Below the pieces are notes generated by a model, which was not told where the DNA came from, did no database searches, and saw only the letters and a program-made list of their open reading frames with translations. The translations under genes were made by a program, and so were the position numbers. From Streptomyces mutomycini (GTDB taxonomy: Bacteria > Actinomycetota > Actinomycetes > Streptomycetales > Streptomycetaceae), in contig NZ_MAPV01000093.1 in NCBI RefSeq assembly GCF_001700505.1, positions 45,130-109,129 of the forward strand: a stretch of DNA of 64,000 bases. The letters run 5' to 3'. Positions 54,227-62,971 of the stretch are shown in pieces (position 1 is the stretch's first letter; each line of letters opens with the position of its first letter).

Positions 54227-55388
54227 CACCGCTTTCAGCAGGCTCAAGGACGACGTGGCGAAGAATCCCGCCACCGACCGTCTCAAGGAAGAGCTGCAGA
54301 ACTACCTCTCGGCACGGGCGCAGCACGCGGTCACGAGCCTCGGCCACAAGCTCGGTGAAGGGGTCGGCAGGCTCGCGGACGGCAAGGAGGCCCCCAGCGG
54401 GGCCGTGAAGAGCCTCGCCAAGGGCGGCAAGGCACTCAGCGAGGGCAAGTCGCCCGCCCAGGCCGCCGTCAGCGCCGGTGCCTCCCATCTCAAGGAGACC
54501 GTCAAGGACAAGGTCAAGGGATTGTTCGGCAAGGGGCGCAAGAGCGGCGGCGGCAAGTCGAAGAGCGTCACGATCTCCGAGGACATCGACGTCGGTGTGC
54601 CGCTGCGTGAGGCGTACGACCAGTGGACGCAGTTCCAGGAGTTCAGCACCTTCGCCAAGGGTGTCGTGAGTGTCGAGAAGTCCGACGACACCAGCAGCAA
54701 CTGGAAGGTGAAGGTCGCCAAGTCCACGCGCAGCTGGAAGGCGAACGTCACCGAGCAGATCCCGGACGAACGGATCACCTGGACCACCGAAGGTGCCAAG
54801 GGGACGGTCAAGGGGGTGGTGACCTTCCACGCCATCACCGACGACCTGACGCGGGTGCTGCTCGTTCTCGAGTACTTCCCCAAGGGGCTGTTCGAGAAGA
54901 CCGGCAACATCTGGCGTGCCCAGGGCCGCCGGGCCAGGCTCGATCTGAAGCTCTACCGCAAGTTCATCATGATGCGCGGCGAGGCGACCGACGGCTGGCG
55001 CGGTGAGATCCGCGACGGCGAGGTCGTCATGGATCACGACGAGGCCGTCGAGAAGGAGGAGGCGCGCTCCGAGGCGGAGGAGCCGGAGTCCGACGCCGAC
55101 GAGGTGGACCCCGAGGAGTCCGAGAACGCCGACGAGGCCGACGAGGCAGACGAGGCAGACGACGACGAACTCGCCGACGGGGAGGACGAGGAGCCCGCCG
55201 CGGAGTACGACGACGAGGACGGCGACGAGGACGGCGACGAGGACGAGGAACTCCGCCCGGAGGAAGAGGACTACGAGGACGAGGACGACGAGGATGCGGA
55301 GGAGGAGCCCCTTGACGAGGACCAGGACGAGGACGAGGACGAGCCGGCCCCCCGTGCCCGTCGCCGTACCGCCTCCGCACGTGGCTGA
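54219..55388 (+). CDS. gvpZ: Gvp-cluster protein GvpZ-like with START/SRPBCC domain and acidic tail
   Basis: A 389-aa protein from ATG 54219, overlapping gvpY by 8 nt. After a helical N-terminus, residues about 115-245 resemble the SRPBCC/polyketide-cyclase fold (SEDIDVGVPLREAYDQWTQF; VLLVLEYFPKGLFEKTGNIW). The last about 110 residues are almost only Asp/Glu with some Ala. Homologues in Streptomyces gas vesicle clusters are called GvpZ from memory. Role unknown; the fold suggests lipid or hydrophobic ligand binding. Confidence 0.7.
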   Translation: MPDTAFSRLKDDVAKNPATDRLKEELQNYLSARAQHAVTSLGHKLGEGVGRLADGKEAPSGAVKSLAKGGKALSEGKSPAQAAVSAGASHLKETVKDKVKGLFGKGRKSGGGKSKSVTISEDIDVGVPLREAYDQWTQFQEFSTFAKGVVSVEKSDDTSSNWKVKVAKSTRSWKANVTEQIPDERITWTTEGAKGTVKGVVTFHAITDDLTRVLLVLEYFPKGLFEKTGNIWRAQGRRARLDLKLYRKFIMMRGEATDGWRGEIRDGEVVMDHDEAVEKEEARSEAEEPESDADEVDPEESENADEADEADEADDDELADGEDEEPAAEYDDEDGDEDGDEDEELRPEEEDYEDEDDEDAEEEPLDEDQDEDEDEPAPRARRRTASARG

Positions 55389-55425
55389 GATGCTCCGCCT
55401 ACAGCACGGATGGGACTGATCCGAA

Positions 55426-55884
55426 GTGTCCGATTCACTGGCCGGCCGTATGGGTGCCTCTTCGGCGGCGTCCCCGTACGGACAGCAGCAGTCCTCCGCG
55501 AATCTGGCCGACATCCTCGAACGCGTGCTGGACAAGGGCGTCGTCATCGCGGGTGACATCCAGATCAACCTGCTCGACATCGAACTCCTGACGATCAAGC
55601 TGCGGTTGCTGGTCGCTTCCGTGGACAAGGCCAAGGAGATGGGCATCGACTGGTGGGAGCACGATCCTTCGCTCTCCTCCCGGGCCCGCACCGAGCGGCC
55701 GGAGGCGCGCGGCGCCTCCCGGGACGATGCGGCAGGCAGTCAGGTGGAAGCGGAGAACGCCCGTCTGCGGGCCGAGATAGCCGAGCTGAGGGCCGCCGTG
55801 GGGCTGCCTGCCGCCGGGTCCGGCCAGGAATCGCTGCCCGGCCGGCCCGGGGTGGAGCACGCGGAAGGTGAGGAATCGAAGTGA
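55426..55884 (+). CDS. gvpJ: Gas vesicle protein GvpJ (GvpA-family, coiled-coil tail)
   Basis: A 152-aa protein from GTG 55426. Core NLADILERVLDKGVVIAGDIQINLLDIELLTIKLRLLVASVDKA is a GvpA-type fold, followed by an acidic linker and heptad-like VEAENARLRAEIAELRAAVG. GvpJ-type proteins are minor structural or cap components. The stop overlaps gvpL (GTGA). Confidence 0.85.
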   Translation: MSDSLAGRMGASSAASPYGQQQSSANLADILERVLDKGVVIAGDIQINLLDIELLTIKLRLLVASVDKAKEMGIDWWEHDPSLSSRARTERPEARGASRDDAAGSQVEAENARLRAEIAELRAAVGLPAAGSGQESLPGRPGVEHAEGEESK

Positions 55885-56705
55885 CTGCGGAAATGGACCC
55901 GGCGACGGACGGTGCGATGTCCTACGTCTACGCCGTCGGCCGCGCGGGAACGCCGGTCGAGACGGCGCTCGCGGGGCGGCAGGGCCTGGAGGGCACCCCT
56001 CTGCGGACGGTCCGTGCCGGGGACCTCGTGGCCCTGGTCTCGTCGGTTCCCTCCGCCTCGTACGGGGCGGAGGGCGTGCAGGCGCAGATGGAGGATCTCG
56101 GCCGCCTCGAAGTGCTGGCCCGTACCCACCACGCGGTCGTCGAGGCGGCCTACGAGCACGCCACCGTGCTGCCCATGCGCCTGGCGACGGTCTATCTCGG
56201 CGACGGACGCGTACGGGAGATGCTCGGGGAACGCGAACCGGAGTTCTCCGCCCTGCTCGCCCGCCTCGAAGGTCATGTCGAACTCGGCGTCAAGGTCTAC
56301 GCGGACCCGCGTGAGGCCGTCGCGGTGAGCAGCCGGGAGGCGGAGGCGGACACGACGGACCGTCCGGGGCGGGCCTACCTGCAGCGGCGCCGTGCCCAGC
56401 AGCAGAACCACCGTGCGACCTACCGGGCAGCGGGTGCGGTGGCCGCCGGGGTGTCCGACCGGGTGGCCGGCATCGCCGAGGCGCACGTCACGCACCGCCC
56501 GCAGCAGGGAGAACTCACCGAGGCGGCGGGCGAGAACATCGTCAACGATGCCTACCTGGTCCATGGCACCCGGGCCGGGGCGTTCCGCGCGGCTCTCGCG
56601 GGGCTCGGCGACGACGTGCCGGGCGTACGCGTCGAGATCACCGGCCCCTGGGCGCCGTACTCCTTCGCGACGCCGCCCGAGGCGGGCGGCGGGGAGCCGC
56701 GATGA
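55881..56705 (+). CDS. gvpL: Gas vesicle protein GvpL (GvpF/L family)
   Basis: A 274-aa protein from GTG 55881 (4-nt overlap). MSYVYAVGRAGTPVETAL and VEAAYEHATVLPMRLATVYLG, GRLEVLARTHH and C-terminal VRVEITGPWAPYSFATP mark the GvpF/L family, with a glutamine/arginine-rich insert (RRAQQQNHRATYRAAG). It interacts with GvpA in assembly. The stop overlaps the gvpS start (ATGA). Confidence 0.85.
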   Translation: MTAEMDPATDGAMSYVYAVGRAGTPVETALAGRQGLEGTPLRTVRAGDLVALVSSVPSASYGAEGVQAQMEDLGRLEVLARTHHAVVEAAYEHATVLPMRLATVYLGDGRVREMLGEREPEFSALLARLEGHVELGVKVYADPREAVAVSSREAEADTTDRPGRAYLQRRRAQQQNHRATYRAAGAVAAGVSDRVAGIAEAHVTHRPQQGELTEAAGENIVNDAYLVHGTRAGAFRAALAGLGDDVPGVRVEITGPWAPYSFATPPEAGGGEPR

Positions 56706-56919
56706 ACGACGGACTGAGCGCGGCCGTGCCCGGCGCGAATCCATCGAGTCCCTGGCCGGGCGCCAGGTGGCACTCGTCGACCTGCTGGACCGTCTGCTGA
56801 ACGGCGGAGCGGTGCTCACGGGCGACCTGGTCCTCTCCATCGCCGAGGTCGACCTGGTGCACATCAATCTGAGGGCTGTGATCCGGTCGATCACGTCGGA
56901 CGAACCGTCGCCGTGGTGA
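56702..56919 (+). CDS. gvpS: Gas vesicle protein GvpS (GvpA family) with apparent start-proximal frameshift
   Basis: The body ESIESLAGRQVALVDLLDRL...VDLVHINLRAVI is a clear GvpA-type protein, but its frame has no good start: the ATG coupled to gvpL (56702) is one frame off and closes early. Inserting one C in the CCC at 56729-56731 would give a 72-aa protein running ATG-to-stop 56919. An internal GTG at 56767 would give only about 51 residues. The feature spans 218 nt, one short of a codon multiple. Either an assembly error, a real frameshift, or translation from an internal start. Confidence 0.6.
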
Positions 56920-56971
56920 GGACCGTACGCAGGTCCCGGCACAGCAGCCGCTGATGAACGAGGAGCAGTCC

Positions 56972-57376
56972 ATGGCCGAGGAAGTACGGGGAACGGAATC
57001 GCGCCCGCAGGCGGCGAACCTCGAGGAGGTCGCCCGGGCGGCGGCCCGCGCCTTCGACCTCGTGCCCGCGGGGCCCGAGGAGCAGAGCACGCGCAGCGGA
57101 CTCGCCCAGCGGCTGGAGACCGACCCGGACACGGTGGAACGCGATCTCATCAAACTGGTCCTGACGATCGTCGAACTCCTGCGTCAGCTCATGGAGCGCA
57201 CCGCTCTGCACCGGGTCGACGTCGGTGATCTGCGTGAGGACCAGGAGGAACGCATCGGGATGACGCTGATGATCCTTCAGGACCGGATGTCGGAGCTCTG
57301 CGAGCGCTACGACCTCACCATGGAGGACCTCAACTTGGATCTGGGCCCGCTGGGTTCACTGCTTCCGCGCAATTGA
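56972..57376 (+). CDS. gvpK: Gas vesicle protein GvpK
   Basis: A 134-aa protein. ATG 56972 has GAGGAG six bases upstream; an earlier ATG at 56954 is possible. DPDTVERDLIKLVLTIVELLRQLMERTALHRVD and LTMEDLNLDLGPLGSLL are typical of GvpK. Accessory protein of vesicle assembly. Last of the standard gvp set. Confidence 0.85.
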   Translation: MAEEVRGTESRPQAANLEEVARAAARAFDLVPAGPEEQSTRSGLAQRLETDPDTVERDLIKLVLTIVELLRQLMERTALHRVDVGDLREDQEERIGMTLMILQDRMSELCERYDLTMEDLNLDLGPLGSLLPRN

Positions 57377-57429
57377 GGGCGAGTTCCGCAACTCCGTTTC
57401 GAGCCGCACAGAGAGGTAACACGAACACC

Positions 57430-57885
57430 ATGACTGCAGAGAACGAAGAAACCAGCAACGTGAACGCTTCTGCGGCGAAGGCCCGTACGGGCGCGAGGAC
57501 GGCCGCCGCCAAGTCCGGCGCGTCGGCCGCGTCCTCGAAGGCCAAGTCCTCGGCGAAGGAGGCCAAGTCGTCGGCCGGGGAAGCCAAGTCGTCGGCCCGG
57601 AACGCGGCCGAGTCGGCAGGCACCGGTGTGCGGTCGGCCGGTCTGGCCACGAAGCGGACCGCGGCCGCCGGCTGGGACACCGGCCGGCAGGCCGTCGTGG
57701 ACACCGCGGGCAAGGTCACCTCGACCGTGGGCACCGCGTGGACGGTCGTCAAGCACCGCAAGGCCATAGCCGTGGGCACCGCAGCGGGCGTCGGTGGCCT
57801 CGTGGGTGGCGCGTTCGCCCTGGGCCGCCAGACGGCCAAGGCCCATGCCGGGCCGATCACCCGTCTCACCGGCGGCCGGATCTGA
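57430..57885 (+). CDS. Ala/Lys/Ser-rich protein ending the gas vesicle operon
   Basis: A 151-aa protein from ATG 57430. Low-complexity repeats (KAKSSAKEAKSSAGEAKSSA near residues 36-55) then a hydrophobic C-terminal part (KAIAVGTAAGVGGLVGGAFALG). Not recognised as a named Gvp protein. Histone-H1-like repeats suggest DNA, polyphosphate or acidic-protein binding; the acidic GvpZ tail is a candidate partner. Ends at a hairpin shared with cebR. Confidence 0.7.
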   Translation: MTAENEETSNVNASAAKARTGARTAAAKSGASAASSKAKSSAKEAKSSAGEAKSSARNAAESAGTGVRSAGLATKRTAAAGWDTGRQAVVDTAGKVTSTVGTAWTVVKHRKAIAVGTAAGVGGLVGGAFALGRQTAKAHAGPITRLTGGRI

Positions 57886-57912
57886 CCGGGCCGCGCGACG
57901 CACCGCACCACT

Positions 57913-57942
57913 GGAGGGCCGGCTGATCCAAGCCGGCCCTCC
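57913..57942. terminator. Bidirectional terminator between gvp operon and cebR
   Basis: A 12-bp stem (57913-57924 with 57931-57942) with a 6-nt loop and TTTC after it. It lies between the convergent final gas vesicle gene and cebR. Confidence 0.85.
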
Positions 57943-57967
57943 TTTCATGACCCGGTGCCCGAACGCC

Positions 57968-59014
57968 TCAGGACGACTCCCGCACCACCAGCTCCGTGGG
58001 CAGCACGATCCTCGGGCGTTCCTCGGTGCCGTCGCCCGAGGAACGGTTCGCGATCTCCTGGAGCAGGACGCGGGTCATCGTGCGGCCCATCTCCTCGATC
58101 GGCTGGCGCACGCTCGTCAGGGGCGGGTCCATGTGGCGGGCCACCGCGGAGTCGTCGAAGCCGACCAGTGCCACGTCGTCCGGGATGCGGCGGCCGGACT
58201 CCCGCAGGACCTGACGGGCGCCCGCCGCCATCACGTCGGAGGCGGCGAAGACCGCGTCCACGTCGGGGCGGCGCTCCAGCAGCTCCCGCATCGCGCGGGC
58301 GCCGCCCTCCTCGCTGAAGTCGGCGGGCGCGATCAGCCGCTCGTCGGGGTCGAGCCCGGCCGCGGCGACGGCCTTGCGGTAGCCGTCCAGCCGGCGCTGG
58401 GCGCCGTAGACGTCCAGGCGGCCGGTGATCGTGGCGATGGAGCGGCGGCCGCGCGCGATGAGGTGGTCGACGGCCGCCCGGGCACCCTCGAAGTTGTCGG
58501 AGTCGACGGAGGGCAGTGTCTCCGCCGCGTGCCTGCGGCCGCTGATCACCGAGGGCATGCCGAGCTGCTCGAGGAGGTCCGGCAGCGGATCGTCGGCGTG
58601 GACGGAGACCAGGAGCACCCCGTCGACCCGGTGCGCGGTCAGGTACTGGGCCAGCCGGCGCCGCTCGCGGTCGTTGCCCGCGAGGGTCAGCAGCAGCTGC
58701 ATCTCGGTGTCGGCGAGGGCGGCCCCGACGCCCCGCACTATGTCGGAGAAGTACGGCTCGGCGAAGAACCGCGTCTCGGACTCGGGGACGACGAGCGCGA
58801 TGGCGTCCGTGCGGTTGCCCGCGAGCGCGCGGGCCGCGCGGTTGGGTACGTATCCCAGCTCGGCGACGGCAGCCTCGACGGCCTCCCTGGTCTGTGCGCT
58901 GACCCGTGGCGAGCCGTTGATGACGCGTGAGGCCGTGCCCCGCCCCACTCCGGCCCGGGCCGCTACCTCTTCGAGCGTGGGCCGCCCGCCACTCCGTACT
59001 CGCGCTGCCGCCAT
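57968..59014 (-). CDS. cebR: CebR, LacI-family cellobiose repressor
   Basis: A 348-aa protein from ATG 59014. The N-terminal HTH is RPTLEEVAARAGVGRGTASRVING; sugar-binding domains follow. Adjacent to bglC and cebGFE, with TGGGAGCGCTCCCA-type operators, this fits CebR, which releases DNA on binding cellobiose/cellotriose and in S. griseus also affects development. Lies beyond the gas vesicle cluster. Confidence 0.9.
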   Translation of the reverse strand: MAAARVRSGGRPTLEEVAARAGVGRGTASRVINGSPRVSAQTREAVEAAVAELGYVPNRAARALAGNRTDAIALVVPESETRFFAEPYFSDIVRGVGAALADTEMQLLLTLAGNDRERRRLAQYLTAHRVDGVLLVSVHADDPLPDLLEQLGMPSVISGRRHAAETLPSVDSDNFEGARAAVDHLIARGRRSIATITGRLDVYGAQRRLDGYRKAVAAAGLDPDERLIAPADFSEEGGARAMRELLERRPDVDAVFAASDVMAAGARQVLRESGRRIPDDVALVGFDDSAVARHMDPPLTSVRQPIEEMGRTMTRVLLQEIANRSSGDGTEERPRIVLPTELVVRESS

Positions 59015-59125
59015 GGCTGCCTCCCGTTCGCGGTCAATTTCTCACAGCGCCCTGGCCAAACCAAGTCCCGCTGTCCGATCCCCTGACACTCGTACGGACC
59101 CGCCGGCCCTCCCAGCGCCACAACT

Positions 59126-59143
59126 CTTGGGAGCGCTCCCAAG
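59126..59143. promoter_or_regulatory. CebR operator upstream of cebR
   Basis: A perfect 18-bp palindrome, CTTGGGAGCGCTCCCAAG, about 110 bp before the cebR start. It contains the CebR consensus TGGGAGCGCTCCCA, consistent with autoregulation. Confidence 0.85.
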
Positions 59144-59199
59144 CGTACGGGTCCGGATGTCGGACACATGGGGCGGGCCACTCCGGGGCGGGCACAGAA

Positions 59200-59234
59200 C
59201 AGCGGGGCCGGGTGGTGTGCACCGGGCCCCGCTG
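59200..59234 (-). terminator. Terminator of bglC
   Basis: CAGCGGGGCC...ACC-GGGCCCCGCTG, positions 59200-59213 with 59221-59234 and one mismatch, just past the bglC stop on the minus strand. Confidence 0.75.
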
Positions 59235-59249
59235 TCGTTACCGGTCGGT

Positions 59250-60707
59250 TCAGACGGTGCCGGCCGGCGGCAGTGCGTGGCGGCGGATCACGTCGGAGTA
59301 CCAGTGCGCGCTCGTCTTGGGGATGCGGCGCTGGGACGCGTAGTCGACGTACACCGCACCGAAGCGCTTCGAATAGCCGTACGCCCACTCGAAGTTGTCC
59401 ATCAGCGACCAGAGGAAGTAGCCGCGCACATCCGCGCCGTCGGCGACCGCCCGCTGCACGGCGTCGAGGTGCCCATGCAGATAGGCGACGCGCTCCGGGT
59501 CCTCCACCCTGCCCTCGGGCGAGACGTAGTCGTCGAAGGCGGCACCGTTCTCGGTGACCATGAGAGGGAGGCCCGGGTGGTCCCGGTGGGTGTCCATGAG
59601 GAGGTTGTAGAGCCCGTCGGGGTCGATCGGCCAGTCCATCGCGGTGCGCTCCTTCCCCTCGGCGAGGTGGAAGGCGACGTGCTCGGAACCGGGCCACGGG
59701 GAGTGGTCGCTGGCACCGTGGGCGTCGCTGCGCGCGTAGTCGGCGCCTGCCACCGGGGTGGAGACCAGCGTCGGCGTGTAGTAGTTGATGCCGAGGGCGT
59801 CGACGGGGCGGGAGATGGTGGCGAGGTCGCCGTCCCTGACCAGCTTCGACCAGTCCACCAGGTGCGAGGTGTCGGCGATCAGGTCCTCGGGGTACTCCCC
59901 GCGCAGCATCGGACCGGTGAAGACACGGTTGCCGACGGCGTCGATGCGGCGGGCGGCGTCCGCGTCGGCCTCACTGCCGGTGAGCGGGCGGACCTGGTGG
60001 AGGTTGAGGGTGACCGAGGTCTGCGCGGCAGCGGGGAGTTGGTCGCGCAGAACCTCGATCGCCCGGCCATGGGCGAGGTTGAGGTGATGGGCCGCCTGCA
60101 GCGCCGCTGCGGGCTCGGTGCGGCCGGGGGCGTGCACGCCCGAGCCGTAGCCGAGATAGGCCGAGCACCACGGCTCGTTGAGGGTGGTCCACATGCCGAC
60201 GCGGTCGCCGAGGGCGCCCGAGACGATGGCTGCGTAGTCGGCGAAGCGGTCGGCGGTGACGCGCTCGGGCCAGCCGCCGGCGTCCTCCAGCTCCTGGGGC
60301 AGGTCCCAGTGGTAGAGGGTGGCGACGGGCATGATGCCGGCGTCCAGCAGCTCGTCGACGAGCTTGCGGTAGAAGTCCAGACCCCGCTCGACGGCCGGGC
60401 CCCGGCCGGTGGGCTGGACCCGGGACCAGGATACGGAGAAGCGGTACGCCTTCAGCCCGAGCCGCTTCATGAGCGCGACGTCGTCGCGGTAGCGGTGGTA
60501 GTGGTCGGCGGCGATGTCACCGGTGTCACCGTTGCGGACCTTGCCGGGCGTGCGGCTGAAGGTGTCCCAGATGGACGGCGTGCGGCCGTCCTCGGCGGCG
60601 GCGCCCTCGATCTGGTAGGAGGCGGTCGCCGCGCCCCAGATGAAGCCCGTGGGGAACTGCGTCCCGGGCGCCTGCTTCGGGGTGATGTCGGGTCGTACGG
60701 CAGTCAT
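59250..60707 (-). CDS. bglC: BglC, family 1 beta-glucosidase
   Basis: A 485-aa GH1 enzyme; start ATG 60707. Acid/base region [16 protein letters not shown] and nucleophile region [11 protein letters not shown] are complete. N-terminal [16 protein letters not shown] is diagnostic. No signal peptide, so it cleaves imported cellobiose in the cytoplasm. A CebR operator covers its ribosome-binding site. Confidence 0.95.
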   Translation of the reverse strand: MTAVRPDITPKQAPGTQFPTGFIWGAATASYQIEGAAAEDGRTPSIWDTFSRTPGKVRNGDTGDIAADHYHRYRDDVALMKRLGLKAYRFSVSWSRVQPTGRGPAVERGLDFYRKLVDELLDAGIMPVATLYHWDLPQELEDAGGWPERVTADRFADYAAIVSGALGDRVGMWTTLNEPWCSAYLGYGSGVHAPGRTEPAAALQAAHHLNLAHGRAIEVLRDQLPAAAQTSVTLNLHQVRPLTGSEADADAARRIDAVGNRVFTGPMLRGEYPEDLIADTSHLVDWSKLVRDGDLATISRPVDALGINYYTPTLVSTPVAGADYARSDAHGASDHSPWPGSEHVAFHLAEGKERTAMDWPIDPDGLYNLLMDTHRDHPGLPLMVTENGAAFDDYVSPEGRVEDPERVAYLHGHLDAVQRAVADGADVRGYFLWSLMDNFEWAYGYSKRFGAVYVDYASQRRIPKTSAHWYSDVIRRHALPPAGTV

Positions 60708-60708
60708 A

Positions 60709-60722
60709 CGGGAGCGCTCCCA
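60709..60722. promoter_or_regulatory. CebR operator overlapping the bglC ribosome-binding site
   Basis: CGGGAGCGCTCCCA at 60709-60722 begins 2 bp before the ATG of bglC (minus strand). Its GGGAG half is the likely ribosome-binding site, so repressor and ribosome share the sequence. One base differs from the perfect consensus. Confidence 0.8.
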
Positions 60723-60762
60723 TGGATGGAGGGGCAGGACGGGAAGTGCGGTGGCCCCCGGC

Positions 60763-60798
60763 TCCGTACGGCCTGTCGTCAGGTACAGGCCGTACGGA
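60763..60798 (-). terminator. Hairpin between cebG and bglC
   Basis: TCCGTACGGCCTG at 60763-60775 pairs perfectly with 60786-60798 over 13 bp with a 10-nt loop. It may attenuate or process read-through from cebG into bglC. Confidence 0.7.
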
Positions 60799-60867
60799 TC
60801 GGCGGAGGCCGGACCGGGGACGGAGCAGCGGACCGGGACCGGACCGGAGGGAACAGCGGGGCCTGGG

Positions 60868-61791
60868 TCAGCCCTTGACGGCGCCGGACATGATTCCCCC
60901 GACGATCTGCTTGCCGAAGATCACGAAGACGACGAGCAGCGGCAGGGTGCTGATCAGCGCGCCCGCCATGACGATGCTCTGGTCGGGCACATAGGACGCG
61001 CTCAGCTGGCCGAGTGCCACCTGGAGCGTGGGGTTCTCCTGGTTCAGCGCGAGGTAGGGCCAGAAGAAGTCGTTCCAGGCCTGGACGAAGGTGAGCATGC
61101 CGAGCACCATCATCGCCGGGCGGGCGACCGGAAGCACGATGCTCCACACGATGCGGAGGTTGTTCGCCCCGTCCACCCTGCCCGCCTCGATGAGCTCGTA
61201 CGGCAGGGCCTCCAGGAGGTACTGCCGCATGAAGAACACGCCGAACGCGCTCACCAGGGTCGGGAAGATCACCGATTCGAGCTGACCGCCCCAGCCGATG
61301 TCCGACATCATCATGAACAGCGGCACGACGCTGAGCTGCGGGGGAATGGTCAGCGTGGCGATGACCATCGTCATCAGCACGCCGCGGCCCTTGAAGCGCA
61401 TCTTGGCGAAGGCGTAGCCGGCCAGGGTGCAGAAGAACAGGGTCGCCAGGGTGATGCTGGAGGACACGATCACCGTGTTGACGATGGCCTTGCCGAGGTT
61501 GGCCTGCTCCCAGGCCGCCTCGAGGTTGTCGAACAGGTTGCCGCCCGGGATGAGCGGCGGCGTGGTGTCCAGGATCTCGTCCTGGGTGCGGGACGCGGCG
61601 ACGAGCGTCCAGTAGAGCGGGAACAGCGAGCCGAGCCCGACGACGACGAGTGCGAAGTAGGCGAAGGGGCCGGCGTGGTGCTGGCGGCCGGCTCCGGGCT
61701 TGAAGCGGCGGCGGCGCGGGGGCTCACCACTGACCGGGGCCTTGGAGACCCGTCGGCGGTCCGGAGCGGTGACGGTGCTGGTGGTGGTCAT
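60868..61791 (-). CDS. cebG: CebG, cellobiose ABC transporter permease
   Basis: A 307-aa membrane protein with six helices and the EAA-type loop [21 protein letters not shown], typical of inner-membrane subunits. Pairs with CebF; CebE supplies substrate. The ATPase (MsiK in Streptomyces) is encoded elsewhere, from family knowledge. Confidence 0.9.
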   Translation of the reverse strand: MTTTSTVTAPDRRRVSKAPVSGEPPRRRRFKPGAGRQHHAGPFAYFALVVVGLGSLFPLYWTLVAASRTQDEILDTTPPLIPGGNLFDNLEAAWEQANLGKAIVNTVIVSSSITLATLFFCTLAGYAFAKMRFKGRGVLMTMVIATLTIPPQLSVVPLFMMMSDIGWGGQLESVIFPTLVSAFGVFFMRQYLLEALPYELIEAGRVDGANNLRIVWSIVLPVARPAMMVLGMLTFVQAWNDFFWPYLALNQENPTLQVALGQLSASYVPDQSIVMAGALISTLPLLVVFVIFGKQIVGGIMSGAVKG

Positions 61792-61806
61792 GGATATCGC
61801 TCCCCG

Positions 61807-62805
61807 TCAGGCCGCGGTCTTGCGCACGAAGCGCCCGACGAGCCAGTTGATCGCGGCAATGAGCAGCAGCAGGACGAGCATGGCCCAGGCGACCGCGGCG
61901 GCCTTGCCGAGGTGTCCGAGGTTCCAGCCGTAGTTGTAGAGGTAGATGCTGAGCGTCTCGTACTGGTTCTCGGTGCCGCCCGTCGCGCCGTTGGTGCCGC
62001 CCTCCAGCAGGAGGGGTTCCCCGAAGAGCTGCATCGAGCCGATGGTCGAGATGACGATCGTGAAGAGGATCGTCGGCCGCAGCGCCGGGATCGTCACATT
62101 GCGGAACTGCTGCCAGCGCGAGGCACCGTCGAGCGAGGCGGCCTCGTACAGATCGGACGGGACGGCCTGCATGGCGGCGAGGTAGATCAGCGTGTTGTAA
62201 CCCGTCCAACGCCAGATCACGATGATCGCGATGGCGATGTTGGACGTCCAGTGGCCGTTGACCCAGTTCGTCTCACCCGCGCCGAAGAACCCGAGCACCC
62301 AGTTCAGCAGACCTCCGTCCGCCCGGAACACCAGGGCGAAGACGAGGGCCGCGGAGGCCACCGAGGTCGCGTACGGGGTGAGGATCACCGTGCGCCAGAA
62401 GGTGCTGGCGCGCAGTTTGTAGTTCAGCAGGTGGGCCAGGCCCAGGGCGATCATCAGCTGTGGGACGGTCGAGATGACGCCGATGACGAACGTGTTGGTG
62501 ACCGCGGTCCAGAACTCGGAGTCCTGCAGGATGGTGCTGAAGTTCTCCCAGCCCACCCACTCCATCTGGTCGAGGCCGGTCATCTCCACCTTGTGCAGGG
62601 CGATCCAGCCGGTGTAGACGAGCGGATACAGCCCGAAGGCGGCGAAGACGAGGAAGAACGGGGCGATGTAGGCGTACGGCGACGCCTTGTCGTCGAAGCG
62701 CCAGAGCCGGGTGCGCCACGCCTGGCGGCTGGGGGTCATGGGCTTCGGAGCGCGTCCGCCGCGCTGTGAGCCGTGCGCGCTCCGGTCGGGGGTCGTGATT
62801 GCCAC
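61807..62805 (-). CDS. cebF: CebF, cellobiose ABC transporter permease
   Basis: A 332-aa protein. GTG 62805 has GGAAGGA about 10 nt upstream; the longer frame to 62961 crosses the hairpin and is not used. Six helices and EAASLDGASRWQQFRNVTIPAL loop. Forms the membrane channel with CebG, 15 bp downstream. Confidence 0.9.
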   Translation of the reverse strand: MAITTPDRSAHGSQRGGRAPKPMTPSRQAWRTRLWRFDDKASPYAYIAPFFLVFAAFGLYPLVYTGWIALHKVEMTGLDQMEWVGWENFSTILQDSEFWTAVTNTFVIGVISTVPQLMIALGLAHLLNYKLRASTFWRTVILTPYATSVASAALVFALVFRADGGLLNWVLGFFGAGETNWVNGHWTSNIAIAIIVIWRWTGYNTLIYLAAMQAVPSDLYEAASLDGASRWQQFRNVTIPALRPTILFTIVISTIGSMQLFGEPLLLEGGTNGATGGTENQYETLSIYLYNYGWNLGHLGKAAAVAWAMLVLLLLIAAINWLVGRFVRKTAA

Positions 62806-62920
62806 GGGTGGGAGTCCTTCCCTGGGTGTGCCGACACCGCAGGGGCAGGCCGGACCTGTGTCAGGTCGGAGGCGGGTGTCGGAAGGTGCTCGGTGCCGGC
62901 GGGTGGACCGGCACCGGCGC

Positions 62921-62957
62921 GGGCGGCGGGGACGCGTGGAAGACGTCCCCGCCGCCC
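62921..62957 (-). terminator. Attenuator hairpin between cebE and cebF
   Basis: A 14-bp perfect stem (62921-62934 with 62944-62957) beside a second 9-bp hairpin at 62891-62916. Such stems after a binding-protein gene often lower expression of the downstream permeases. Confidence 0.75.
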
Positions 62958-62971
62958 GCACCGGCGGATGA

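Noticed and set aside
60640..62769. A 709-codon plus-strand frame over bglC/cebGF
   Set aside because: Shadow frame; all three minus-strand genes have conserved family motifs.
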